Below are positions 45,101 to 55,425 of a DNA stretch of 64,000 bases, one piece after another. The position numbers and the translations under genes are program-made. The notes below the pieces were generated by a model, which did not search any database, was not told the origin of the DNA, and was given only the letters and a program-made list of their open reading frames with translations. Where the stretch lies: assembly GCA_037951105.1 (NCBI GenBank), contig JBAMJV010002943.1, positions 1-64,000 on the forward strand, given 5' to 3'. Each line of letters begins with the position of its first letter. Position 1 is the stretch's first letter. The DNA comes from Echinarachnius parma. Its lineage: Eukaryota; Echinodermata; Echinoidea; Clypeasteroida; Echinarachniidae.

Positions 45101-48020
45101 GGGGAACTATTATTGGGGAGGGTGGGAGGTGGGGTGCTACGGGTACTATTATTGGGGAGGGGTGGGAGGTGGGGGTGCTACGGGTACTATTATTGGGAGG
45201 GGTGGGAGGTGGGGGGTGCTAGGGGTACTATTATTGGGGAGGGGTGGGAGGTGGGGGTGCTAGGGGTACTATTATTGGGGAGGGGTGGGAGGTGGGGGTG
45301 CTAGGGTTACTATTATTGGGGAGGGGTGGGAGGTGGGGGTGCTAGGGGTATGTTGCCCTATTATTGGGGAGGGGTGGGAGGTGGGGGTGCTAGGGGTATG
45401 TTGCCCTATTATTGGGGAGGGGTGGGAGGTGGGGGTGCTAGGGGTATGTTGCCCTATTATTGGGGAGGGGTGGGAGGTGGGGGTGCTACGGGTACTATTA
45501 TTGGGGAGGGGTGGGAGGTGGGGGTGCTAGGGGGTACTATTATTGGGGAGGGGTGGGAGGTGGGGGTGCTAGGGGTACTATTATTGGGGAGGGGTGGGAG
45601 GTGGGGGTGCTAGGGGTACTATTATTGGGGAGGGGTGGGAGGTGGGGGTGCTAGGGGTACTATTATTGGGGAGGGGTGGGAGGTGGGGTGCTAGGGGTAT
45701 GTTGCCCTATTATTGGGGAGGGGTGGGAGGTGGGGGTGCTAGGGGTATGTTGCCAGAAATGTTGTCTTTCCTGAATGTTCACCTGACAAGCAAACAAACA
45801 AACAAAGAGTACAAGCTATTCGTTTGTGCTTTGGACCAGAAAGTCAATCTAAGGCAGCGACAACACATTTTGTATACCCAACATTGTATACAGATAATGT
45901 GAAAACGTTATAATAAAATTTTAACAAAATGATAGTAAATTCCTTTTATTTATCTAACTTTGTTATTATGTATCATTTAACAGGAAACGCCCAGATGTGC
46001 TACCAATGCAATGCGTTCAGCTCCGATGTGCTCCAAGACACCATCCTGGGTTTACAACGGGTTGCTCCGCAGAGAACACTGTGGACTGCTCTACGAGGGC
46101 GGATGCTTCAAGTATGAGTTTACTCTCGATTACACCTCCACCTCACGTAAGTTTTTCTCCAGAACGGTGCTTTAACATGCAAATGCATGTTGACTTCTGT
46201 CTTTTGTAAACTGTTTGACCGTAAAGTGATTTGTATCATGTGTTTGAATTGTGAGCCCTTCACATTTACGTCGCCATGACACTCCCCTACAATCCGGCCC
46301 CCACCGGTTGATTCGAAACCCACGGACGAGCCAAGCCACCTTCTTGCTACAACGCTCATATCTACGTATCAATTTCAGGGCTGGGCGCCCGTATGTTCAA
46401 TCAATAATAGTAAATATATTCTCCATTGCGGATAAAGTATCGGAAATAATATCGCTAGTGATATTCGTTTGTCTCGCAATGTATGGTCAAACTAGGAATC
46501 TAAAAGATCATGACGTTTCGTGTGCCGCTGCAACACTTTGTCAAATGATATTTTCTAATGTAGACAATCGGTATTTATGCTCTACCGTGGCTCCCAACGC
46601 AGAATCTCACCTAAGCGAGCACGTACCCGATAGGTCAAAAACGGGCCGCGTCAATTGGCCGGTGCACACGGGCAATCAACCAATCAACGGAACACTGGTT
46701 CGGTCCGCCCTACCGAACCAGCGTACAATACGTCGCCATGACACTCCCGTGGGTTTCGAATCAACCGGTGGGGGGCCGGATTGTAGGGGAGTGTCATGGC
46801 GACGTATTGTACGCTGGTTCGGTAGGCGGACCGAACCAGTGTCCCGTTGATTGGTTGATTGCCCGTGTGCACCGGCCAATTGACGCGGCCCGTTTTTGAC
46901 CTATCGGGTACGTGCTCGCTTATGTGAGATTCTGCGTTGGGAGCCACGGTAGAGCATAAATACCGATTGTCTACATAAGATAATATCATTTGACAAAGTG
47001 TTGCAGTGGCACACGAAACGTCATGATCTTTTAGATTCCTAGTTTGACTTTGACCATACATTGCGAGACAAACGAATATCACTAGCGATATTATTTCCGA
47101 TACTATATCCGCAATGGATAATATATTTACTATTATTGATTAAACATACGGGCGCCCAGCCCTGAAATTGATACGTAGATATGAGCGTTGTAGCAAGAAG
47201 GTGGCTTGGCTCGTCCGTGGGTTTCGAATCAACCGGTGGGGGGCCGGATTGTAGGGGAGTGTCATGGCGACGTATTGTACGCTGGTTCGGTAGGCGGACC
47301 AAACCAGTGTTCCGTTGATTGGTTGATTGCCCGTGTGCACCGGCCAATTGACGCGGGCCCGTTTTTGACCTATCGGGTACGTGCTCGCTTATGTGAGATT
47401 CTGCGTTAGGAGCCACGGTAGAGCATAAATACCGATTGTCTACATTAGATAATATCATTTGACAAAGTGTTGCAGCGGCACACGAAACGTCATGATCTTT
47501 TAGATTCCTAGTTTGACCATACATTGCGACACAAACGAATATCACTAGCGATAGTATTTCCGATATTCCTTTAATGTTATGATAGATATTTCATAATGGC
47601 TGTACGGCAACTTACTTAGGTAATGGATAGACGTAACGTCCTTCTTTCACGATGATAATGTAAAATGTTGTAATATTGTAGATGTATTTCCCGAATTAGA
47701 CGTTCTTAATAGCTAACGTTTACTTTTCCTCCACAGTTGGTGATGTGTCGCTGATTTATGAATCACGCGGATGTGGATTCAACCTGAATCACTGCCTAGA
47801 GAGCAGCGACCTTTCTTCCGACGTGGATGTCACGGGAGGATCTTTTGCTGACCTGGTGGCTGCCTATAACCCGGCCGTGGGACTGAGCTTCACTAGTGGA
47901 GAAGGCAGCGTGTGCATCTGCAACAGTGATCTGTGCAACAGTGGTGCGCGCGTGCGAGCCCCGATCCTGTGCTCGCTTATCCTTGCTCTCGTGTCCGTCG
48001 TGTTCGCGCGACTCGCTTAA
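42117..48020 (+). CDS. Ly6/uPAR-domain protein, gene A (3 exons; exon 2 with two 1-base gaps)
   Basis: Exons 42117-42165 (signal peptide MELVWVIVLFVSLAGV), 45984-46146 and 47737-48020. Splice sites are GT-AG and phase 1. Exon 2 opens GNAQMCYQCN. Exon 3 encodes GDVSLIYESRGCGFNLNHC, then GSVCICNSDLCNS, and a hydrophobic GPI-type tail (ILCSLILALVSVVFARLA). With exon 2 cysteines this makes the ten of a three-finger domain. Exon 2 is 163 bases against 165 in gene B. Single bases are missing after the codons for QDTI and again before GGC(F)KY, so the frame is lost as given and exon 3 is not read. Either A is a recent pseudogene or the assembly has two indel errors. Two ATTAAA words at about 48093 and 48111 could be poly(A) signals. 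Confidence 0.75.
42262..42335 (-). tRNA. tRNA-like sequence (pseudogene or SINE head), intron 1 of gene A
   Basis: On the minus strand GGCTCAAGGGTAGAGC forms a D arm and GGTTCGATTTCC a T loop with B box, with CTAGCAT in the anticodon loop position (AGC would read Ala). The anticodon stem has mismatches and the acceptor ends do not pair, so it is not a working tRNA. It starts where homology with block B stops (about 42246). Confidence 0.4.
42340..44020. other. intron 1 of gene A, part not shared with gene B
   Basis: Between the two homologous ends, A has about 1.77 kb here and B about 0.42 kb (59034-59444), with no obvious similarity. It contains the CpG-rich segment near 42520-42650 and C runs at about 43447-43488. 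No exon recognised. Confidence 0.5.
44600..45752 (+). repeat. 41-bp G-rich minisatellite, ~27 units, intron 1 of gene A
   Basis: Unit begins CTATTATTGGGGAGGGGTGG and continues GAGGTGGGGGTGCTAGGGGTA. I count 27 occurrences of TATTATTGGG. Variants are CTACGGG for CTAGGGG, loss or gain of one G, and an extra TGTTGCC in units near 44978, 45352, 45400, 45448 and 45702. That extra piece is the sequence that joins the array to its unique right flank (TATGTTGCCAGAAATG). Each unit has four or more G runs, so the sense strand and the pre-mRNA can form quadruplexes. Gly-rich frames over it are artefacts. It ends about 230 bases before exon 2. Confidence 0.92.
46267..47572. repeat. inverted then direct triplication of a ~460-bp unit, intron 2 of gene A
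   Basis: Three copies of a unit with the words GTGGGTTTCGAATCAACCGG, GTGTCATGGCGACGTATTGT, ACGCTGGTTCGGTAGGCGGA, AACGTCATGATCTTTTAGAT and GGGCGCCCAGCCCTGAAATT. Copy 1 (about 46267-46745) is inverted, and copies 2 (46746-47218) and 3 (47219-47572, truncated) are direct. Arms 1 and 2 form a near-perfect palindrome of almost 1 kb. Homology with block B stops at 46266, so this is a post-duplication insertion or rearrangement. Frames of up to 199 residues recur in all copies but have no domain. Confidence 0.8.
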
Positions 48021-48670
48021 AGAACGCCAACACTGGCACATTAATTAATTTGGATGCCCTAAATCAAATAGGAGCTCAATGCATTAACGGAGTAATATTA
48101 AAGTTTGTTATTAAAGCAACAGTGATCAAGGAATGAAAAATACCAATAGCGAGAGTTAAATGTTTGACAGAAAATGTTAACCAAAAGAAAATTTTGCTCC
48201 TCTGTTTTGGCCTGTTACTCGTAATACAATTGAATTACTATTTTTCTTTTTCTTTATGTTATATTAAATTATTATAACCAATTTAACAAATTGTACTTTA
48301 AAAAGTTGATTAATCCCTTGAAGCAAAAACCTTGTTTGGCGTCTCCATTTGAGTTATTGTCAGGCAAATGTCTTACATATTAAATGTAGCACACACGTAA
48401 TAAGTCAAGCTCTACAAGACAAGTAAAATCACAATATTTGGTGACAATCGGCCAAGATTGTTGAGTCGCCAATAACAAAATGTGGCAAGGGGCATAAGCT
48501 GTCCCCTTTAACTTTATCGGGTTAGTTCTACTTTTGAAGGTATTAATAGGATGTGCCTTATTTACTTGTAAGGAACCTTTCGGTAAATCTAAACGTTTTT
48601 CTACTTTATTTGCGTAGACTTCGACTTAGGATGCTAATAATTGTGATTATTACAAAATATTACTATGGTA
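48021..48670. other. 3' flank of gene A, no further feature
   Basis: AT-rich sequence with possible poly(A) signals just after the stop codon. No gene or complete repeat recognised. Confidence 0.4.
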
Positions 48671-49140
48671 TTAAAGGGGCAGTTTAGTTCGGGTATAGAG
48701 GGTGATGCACGAAGTATTTTTTTGTGAAATAATGAAACAAACTGAGTGTACAATTTGAAACAGCTTACAATTTTAATGACAAAATAAATCTTTGATCAAA
48801 ATCGATTCAGATTTATTTGATAATTACGTTTTAAGATATACAAAATTATCATACAAAAATGTTCAAAAGAATGTTAAAATAGTTGATGGTCTTTTTCTAT
48901 TTATTCATTATTTCCACAAAACATTACATGACTAAAATTGTTGAAAGAATATTTTTTTAGAGAGCGCCCACTTGTGTTTGAATGGCTCTTTGTTAATGAT
49001 AACAGGGTTTTTATTTAGTAGTTTGTAATTTGCTATACCTTTCAAGCGTGGTGGGTTTATTACTATTAGTTTTTTATGTTAGTGTACGGGTGCTGGTTAC
49101 TAAAGCTCAGCCTTACCAAAATTGTGCTACCCCAATAACA
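48671..49140. mobile_element. MITE-3-related copy, right end decayed
   Basis: TTAA at 48671-48674, then AGGGGCAGTTTAGTTCGGGT. The middle has the family words GAGAGCGCCC and AATGATAACAGGGTTTTT. The right end CTTACCAAAATTGTGCTACCCC is diverged and lacks TTAA. Confidence 0.5.
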
Positions 49141-49780
49141 TTTTGCAAAAAGGTATCTCGTTTATATAATTGCATACAGAGTATAGAGGCCCATTTCCTT
49201 TTACTGTATTGACCATGCGTGTGTATTACTGCGTCTCGGGACATGCACTCTATCTCCAATAGCGTTTGTAATCACTCGGAGTTGAAAAGTGTATGATATT
49301 CTCTCGCCCGCAGGTTATCGTTTAATTATATTCATGTGCGTGTTTCGGTATTTAAAGTTTCATTAATTGCATAAAGTTGCATACATTTATTTGGCATTCC
49401 CAGGCCTAAGGGGGATGTGGCTCATAGCCCTCCCCCCTTTCTAATTTATTATTATTCAATCAACCACTTTCATATTTGGCACAGGTGTCAAGCAGGTCAA
49501 GCACTACAAGTAGCAATCATAAACATGTGTTAAGGTCACCATATGAGGGCGTTATTTACGATAATTATATGATGATAAACATAGCAATGTCAGAATGTTT
49601 CAGTTTTGGAGCTGTTTTCGACAAATGGACTGTTATCAAGTAGGCACATTTTACTTTTTAACATAGTTATGTAATATTACATATTCTGGAACATAGATCA
49701 TGACATTTCTGTTTTAGAGGCCCATTTGTTCCACAAAGTCATTTCTGGTGGTGACCTTCACACGACTTATCAGAAACATT
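49141..49780. other. no recognised feature
   Basis: AT-rich sequence without a supported gene or complete repeat. Confidence 0.4.
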
Positions 49781-49784
49781 ACAC

Positions 49785-49912
49785 TACATTATAAAAATGT
49801 TTCAATACACTAATGGCTTTCCATAATATTTTAAGACCATCTTAGTGCAAATGTCAAGTTAGGATCTCTGTGGAACACCCCCTGGAGGATTCTGAGAGGG
49901 TTCTGCTCTTAC
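49785..49912. repeat. inverted copy of 50382-50510
   Basis: AATGGCTTTCCATAATATTT, AAGACCATCTTAGTGCAAAT and CCTGGAGGATTCTGAGAGGG are the reverse complement of the mariner/MITE junction at 50382-50510. It includes the mariner flank, so it was made by inverted duplication after the MITE had inserted, not by MITE transposition. Confidence 0.65.
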
Positions 49913-50022
49913 TTTTGTATATGAGGGGCGTTCAAAATATTCATAGCCTAACTTTCAAAGACTTTGAAGGAGATAAGGTGCTACAAATGATTGGTATAGG
50001 TAGCTGTTCATTAGTCTTTATC

Positions 50023-50305
50023 ACCTGACTTAGTAATACAGTACATGAGCTGCCATATGATATTTTTTGGATATTACATGGCACTGTTACATGGCAATTC
50101 ATATGATAAAACAGTTGTTAACTTTGCCGTCGGGAAAATCATGGAATGTTCCCCTCGGGATTCTAAATGCTATTTAATGAAGAAAAAAAGTCCCTCGACT
50201 ACGTATTGGGACTTATTTACTCTTCCCTCAATATCATTTAAAATCCCTTGGGAGTGGAATATTCCGTGCTTTTCCCTCCACCACCAGTTAACAACAGTAT
50301 AATAT
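50023..50305. mobile_element. composite repeat inserted in mariner remnant
   Basis: Same composite as 33030-33275: CCTGACTTAGTAATACAG, then a palindromic part with ends ACAGTTGTTAACTTTGCC and CACCAGTTAACAACAGT. Mariner sequence resumes at about 50306. Confidence 0.6.
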
Positions 50306-50409
50306 AATCCCCATCCACATCCCCATCCAGGTCATGTTCGGCATGCTTCCGGAGGGCCTCCAGGACCTTTTTGGAAGAAGTCTCTTAAAACCCTCTCAGA
50401 ATCCTCCAG

Positions 50410-50752
50410 GCGGTGTTTCACAGAGATCCTAACTTGACATTTGCACTAAGATGGTCTTAAAATATTATGGAAAGCCATTAGTGTATTGAAACATCTTTGT
50501 AAAAGTTATGTTGAAATGCAAAAAATGTTGATTCAAATCATATATATTTGCTAATTATCAAAGAGATTTTATGAATTGATGTAAAGATTATGAAACTCTT
50601 TGATAATTAGAAAATATATTATGATTTGAATCAACATTTTATGCATATCAATATTATTTGTATACAAATGTTATAAGACACTAACGGGTTTCTATAATAT
50701 TTCAGACCATCTTAGTACCAAGATCTACTTAGGATCTTTGTGAAACACCCCC
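50410..50752. mobile_element. ~340-bp MITE inserted in mariner remnant
   Basis: Ends GGTGTTTCACAGAGATCCTA and its inverse GATCTTTGTGAAACACCCCC. Long inverted arms (CTAAGATGGTCTTAAAATAT against ATAATATTTCAGACCATCTT). A second internal palindrome lies near 50530-50640 (TTTGATAATTA-type arms). Confidence 0.65.
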
Positions 50753-51072
50753 TGGTCCTGGCAGGAATATGGTGGAAGCGACAACAAGCCCATCTCAGCG
50801 TCTATGTCTTTTTTATGTTAACCCTCCTCTTAGGAGCAGGAGCATTGTCCTGGAGCAGCGGATGCCTATCATCAACTTGCATTGCCCCTTTTCTCGACAT
50901 GATTGGTGGTTACTCTGTAGCATAAAAGGCCAGTCTCTAACAAAGACAACATACAACTGACCTGGCCCTTCACCACTGACCACTCTTAAGGATGCAACAT
51001 TGCGTACACGACACTTACCCAATTACCTGCTCCGACAAAGTCAGGCTTTACATTTGTTGAACGCCCCTCATA

Positions 51073-51362
51073 GAATAAATTAATTTCTTAGCTGTATTTC
51101 CTGTGTTGTTAACATTCATTTTTAAATAAATGCTATGATGAGAAAGTATCTTCCTCGATTCATGTGGCTTGTTTAAGAGTGTGTTCGCGTCTTTGTAAGT
51201 GTTCGTGTGTGTGTGTGTGCGTGTGTGTGCGTGTATGTGCGCTTGTGGTTTGTGCGTGGGGACCTACTATGATTCAAATACAGTTGAGTTAATATTCTGT
51301 ATCATTTACATTCTTTTTATGCTATTGTCAGTGAACAATTTTAGTATTGACAGTCAAAATAT
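51073..51362. other. no gene; short GT-rich tract
   Basis: An imperfect (GT)n/(GTGC)n tract at about 51203-51245. Nothing else. Confidence 0.5.
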
Positions 51363-51640
51363 ATCTGGCAAAAGGCGCTAAATCCATTAGTTCTGGCAAA
51401 ATGTGCTAAATCCTTAAAAAAATGAAATATGAACAAATATATAAAATAAATGCTGTATGCAGGATTTTTCTAACTTTTCCAAAATGTTATCTATTTACAT
51501 CCTCTAGTGGTAGCTATTCCACCTGTATTGTAGATTTGATGAATACACAGAGACAACTGTGGGTAATTAAAAACACGCTGATTTTCTCGCAATTAACCTG
51601 AGTAGATTTAGCGCCTTTTGGTTGAAAGCTCTTCAATTGT
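51363..51640. mobile_element. MITE-1, full copy
   Basis: Left end GGCAAAAGGCGCTAAATCC, right end GATTTAGCGCCTTTTGG followed by TTGAAAGCTCTTCAA. The left terminal part contains an extra repeat of the GCTAAATCC motif. A lone right-end piece of the same family lies at 52340-52396. Confidence 0.6.
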
Positions 51641-52918
51641 ACACAACACACAGTACATATTGCCTGTGCACAATGCAGTCGATTTTCGTACGTAATTTTC
51701 TTCTCTCGGCACTTATCTCAACATGTTCCGATCACTGCATTTCTATATCGGAAATATGTGTTGATTGTTTCCTTCGATTATGTTAATCATGTTATTATCT
51801 GATCAAGTTGTACTGGAAATCGCTGATTAGCGTTTGAATTTACCGGCTGCGAGAAGAATAATTATCGCACGGTACGGTAATTATCGCGGTACGGTACGGA
51901 ATAAATACCGCGCCGTTGTTTGTCAACATTAATTGTAATGTTGATTGAATCATATCACGGATGGGTGTCATAACTCTGTGGCCATGATGTCATACTAAAT
52001 TGACACCCCAGTATGTGAGCGTGTTTAGCCAATCAGCAACGCGTATTTTACTAAGTCAGATGATCTAATGCATTGTTAATTGTGAGACCAACAATGTGAC
52101 AGTAAACATGTAAGAATATGCATTTGTTGGCCGCGTTCCTCATGAATACGAAACAGAATGCTATAACTCTAGGATTATTACATTGACGGTAATAATTCAA
52201 AATTTAATTGTTTCTGAATAGTAATTTGCTCATCAAATCATCAAATTATATCCATGTGCGTGTTTTAGTTGTTCAAGTTACATATTCGGTGTCTTCATTA
52301 ATTGTATACAGTTGTCTAGATTATTCACGTAGGTATATTGTTAACTCAATTTGTATGGAAAGTGGATTTAGCGCCTTTTGAAAGTGAGCTGTTTATATAT
52401 GTAATTGATGTAGCCGCACACAAAAGATCTTAATAGACACGTAGATATTCCTTCAACCCTTTAAAGTCCAAGCTATTTCGGCATTCCACGGCACGAGGGG
52501 GGCAAATATGAGCCATGTATGCCTGGTTCGGATCTTACCACACAAGCCCTTTTTAAATACAATTAGTTTGGCCATTGTAGATGTTAACGGTATCTGTCCC
52601 AAAACTGTTATTTAGCTATTAATTGATCCTCTAACTTGTTAGAGTGTCCAGCAGTGATAACTGAATACTCAATCATGTACCATTATCATTGTTAGATGGT
52701 CCTGAATGATAATTTTCATGGAAAAGGAACAATATTTTGCCTAGCAGACATTGTCATAATTATGCCAGATTTTATTTCCGATTGTTGGCGCGAAGTCTCC
52801 TCATTCAGATTATGAAGGAAAACTATAATCGAAAATTACATATTCTTCTTTTTCGAAACTTTTTTCCGTGACATACCGTTACCAATGTCGACTTCACAAT
52901 ATCTTTACAAGAATTGTT
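51641..52918. other. intergenic, repeat pieces only
   Basis: About 51850-51910 holds CGGTACGGTAATTATCGCGG-type subrepeats. 52530-52620 is the dispersed ACCACACAAGCCC repeat. No gene. Confidence 0.4.
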
Positions 52919-53702
52919 TTAACCCTAACCAGGCCGGGTTATTTTGGCTATGCTCTCCAAGTCCAAGAATGCATGTGTCTATTGAGATCTCGGCCGTCGA
53001 ACGCGCGGCCGCTGCAAAATTTGGCACACAGATAGCATGCAGCATAATCTACAAGATTGCATTGTTATTTTTTTGAGAATAATACATTTTTAATTAATTA
53101 TTCAAATTTATGCTGAAATCCCCTTTTTGTCTATAAATCACTAAATTTAATATGGATCAGAATATGCTAATTTTGTGCATGAAAATTCTTAATGACTTAA
53201 TTAACAGGTTTTCAACATAAAAAATTGCAACAGCCAACAAATTCCTTATGTATTTCTTTGTTTTTGGAATTTCTTATGTATTTCTTTGTTATATTACTTT
53301 TGTGTTTTATTGTTTTTTTTCAATGGAAAACATTATTAACCATTATTCAACAATTTTTAGCCCCAGATCAAATGATTGCAGTGATTAGAATGACAATATA
53401 ATGAAAGTTTTGTCTATTCTAGATAAAAGTCAATTTCTATAGGATTTGTACACAAATCACAAAAATTAGCGATTTTCGGGCCAACGCTCACTTACAAAAG
53501 GTCACGTGACTTTAGAACGGTGTACCCGGTCGTCGCGAATTTGGTCTCAAAAGTGGCGCAAGACTTCAATGATAAATAATACCTGAAATGATTCAATACC
53601 TAAACGCATTGCGGAATTATCGCGAAAAAAAGTCGAGGGGGGGGGGGGGGGGTGGATTCCACCTCCCCCCCCCCCCCCCCCCCCCGGTCTGGTTAGGGTT
53701 AA
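52919..53702. mobile_element. piggyBac-like MITE with TTAACCCTAACC ends
   Basis: TTAA at 52919-52922 and 53699-53702. Ends CCCTAACCAGGCCGGG and CCGGTCTGGTTAGGG. TTAA plus CCCTA is the piggyBac signature. Facing G and C runs (about 53637-53652 and 53664-53685) lie near the right end. No transposase. Confidence 0.75.
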
Positions 53703-54269
53703 TATTTTGCAAAATCAGTTAAACGCCTTTATTTGCCGATATAAAATGTATTGGTTGGTGGATTTACGCATTCGTTTTTCATTCGTAGAATCCAAATTAC
53801 AGGGCTTTACGATCTGGATGTTTGTGTGTGTTACATTCTTCACAATCCGTCTACAGGAAACTTTTCAGACGATTTGTAAAAGGCGGACAGTCCCTTTCAT
53901 GATAAAGGAGAAGTGTGAGACCAACAAGAGGGGTAGACCAAATGGGTGTAAACCCAGCGATAATTAACGGTATAAAAAGTGGAAGAGCTTTACGAAAAAT
54001 AATTATATTTTGTCCAAACCCACTGGCTTTCATACGGGATCATGATGAGATAGTTGAGTTAAGGAAGGGATTACCGACACACTCCTCGCCCCCCCCCCCC
54101 CCCCGAATCCCCTCCACCCCCACCCGAAATGGAGAACAAACAATGTAGTTTCCAGTTATAAGTTTACAACAACCATAGTAAACAGAAAGGTGAAAATAGC
54201 GAATTATATAGAGCAAACCTGTAGGCCTACCGTCACAAAATAATGACGTCCCTCCCCGCAACCATGAAC
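53703..54269. other. no recognised gene
   Basis: A C run at about 54090-54103. Short frames of up to 100 residues have no domain. Confidence 0.4.
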
Positions 54270-55039
54270 TTCGCGAAACCCTTATCAGTAAACGCATAAC
54301 GCCGTAGCTGCGCCTTTTTAAATACACAACCGTAATTTGTCTCGGCATTTATGATATCAGACTTCAACAGCGTGAGCAGGGTGTGTGTCATATTGCATCG
54401 TAGATATCATCTGTCCCCAATCTTCTGTCGAGTATTGCTGAACGCTGTTAGACCCTTGTCAGGTATTTATTGTCCATTTGATTTCAATATTTTGACCGAA
54501 ACGGAAATATTGTATCACATATTTCAGCTCTCGTTAAACTCTCTTGCTGAAAGCTGTCAGACGATATACAGAATAGCTTTTGTGCAATCTTTTCACCAAT
54601 TCCTACATATTTTGTCACAGTTTTGTGCCTAATCCAGAAAATTTCATCGCAAATTTCAGTTATTATTTTCAAGCTTCTATTGATCATTATAAAGACAGTG
54701 TCGAGGTGACTGCTGTTATAACTTTTAAAGATTTGTTTTGGTTCAACTTCTAGAGCATACTAAACATACTCCTTTCATGTGAACAAAACAAGTAAGCTGA
54801 AACCAGACAATTTAACGGATTTGGAGAGCTAATTTCATGCCTGAAACCGTAATAATGTCTATGAATTGTAATTATAATAAATATATTCTTATTATTAAAG
54901 CTTCTTTAATGGAATATTCTGTTGACGTTTTTGTTGCTGTTATTGGTATAGTTATTGTTCTTTGTCCTGTTCTTCTTCTTCTTTCACGTCTTGTTATTCT
55001 TCTTTTGTTCATGATTATAATGTAATATTCTTCATTTTG

Positions 55040-55425
55040 TTAAAGGGATCTAGTAACTTTGTTGACATGTGCAAAAAGTGATGAATGGTTGGTGCAATGT
55101 ATATTGTTGTTATCTCATATGTCCACAGGGTATTGTGTGAAAATTTCAAGTCAAATGGACATTGTATGGCCAAGTAATGAGCGAAAATGCAAAGTGATAT
55201 TCAGTAACTCACTGCACTCACTTTGTACACGGAAGAAAAACTCGCCCGGAGTTTTTCTTATCTGAATACTTCAATCATACATATCTTTGTAACGAAAGGG
55301 AAATTTGAAAAACCGAAACCTGTCCCATGATTGTATTGTTAATACGAATACAACAAGGTATAAGGGAACCGCTGGAATTAAAATTTTATTTTGAGGATTT
55401 GGACAATGTTACTAAGTCCCTTTAA
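55040..55425. mobile_element. MITE-2, full copy, only in block B
   Basis: TTAA at 55040-55043 and 55422-55425. Ends AGGGATCTAGTAACTTTGTT and AATGTTACTAAGTCCCT. Block A at about 35680 reads TTTTGTTATGCC where B has TTTTG-TTAA-element-TTAA-GCC, so the insertion followed the duplication and duplicated TTAA. Confidence 0.85.

Larger units (their letters stand above)
34900..46266. repeat. segmental duplication, copy A
   Basis: Collinear with 54270-62060 over long stretches: 34930-35730 with 54305-55480, 36565-38430 with 55480-57330, 40655-42245 with 57475-59033, and 44021-46266 with 59445-62060. Identity is highest (mid to high 90s per cent by eye) from about 41.2 kb through exon 1 and around exon 2, and lower at the left. 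The copies differ by several clean transposon insertions described separately. The block carries a Ly6 gene. Confidence 0.85.
49922..51070 (-). mobile_element. mariner-type remnant with two insertions
   Basis: Ends TGAGGGGCGTTCAAAATATT and GTTGAACGCCCCTCA with TA on both sides (49920-49921, 51071-51072). Internal words match 4040-4642 (CGGAGGGCCTCCAGG, AAGTCTCTTAAAACCCTCTC, GGAGCAGGAGCATTGTCCTG). It is interrupted at 50023-50305 and 50410-50752. No open transposase. Confidence 0.7.

Noticed and set aside
44623-45902. Gly/Trp-rich frames of 60-100 residues
   Set aside because: They are translations of the 41-bp minisatellite in several frames, without start context or domain.
46251-47545. Frames of 130-199 residues recurring in the intron 2 triplication
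   Set aside because: They repeat because the DNA repeats, occur on both strands, and show no domain; no evidence of translation.
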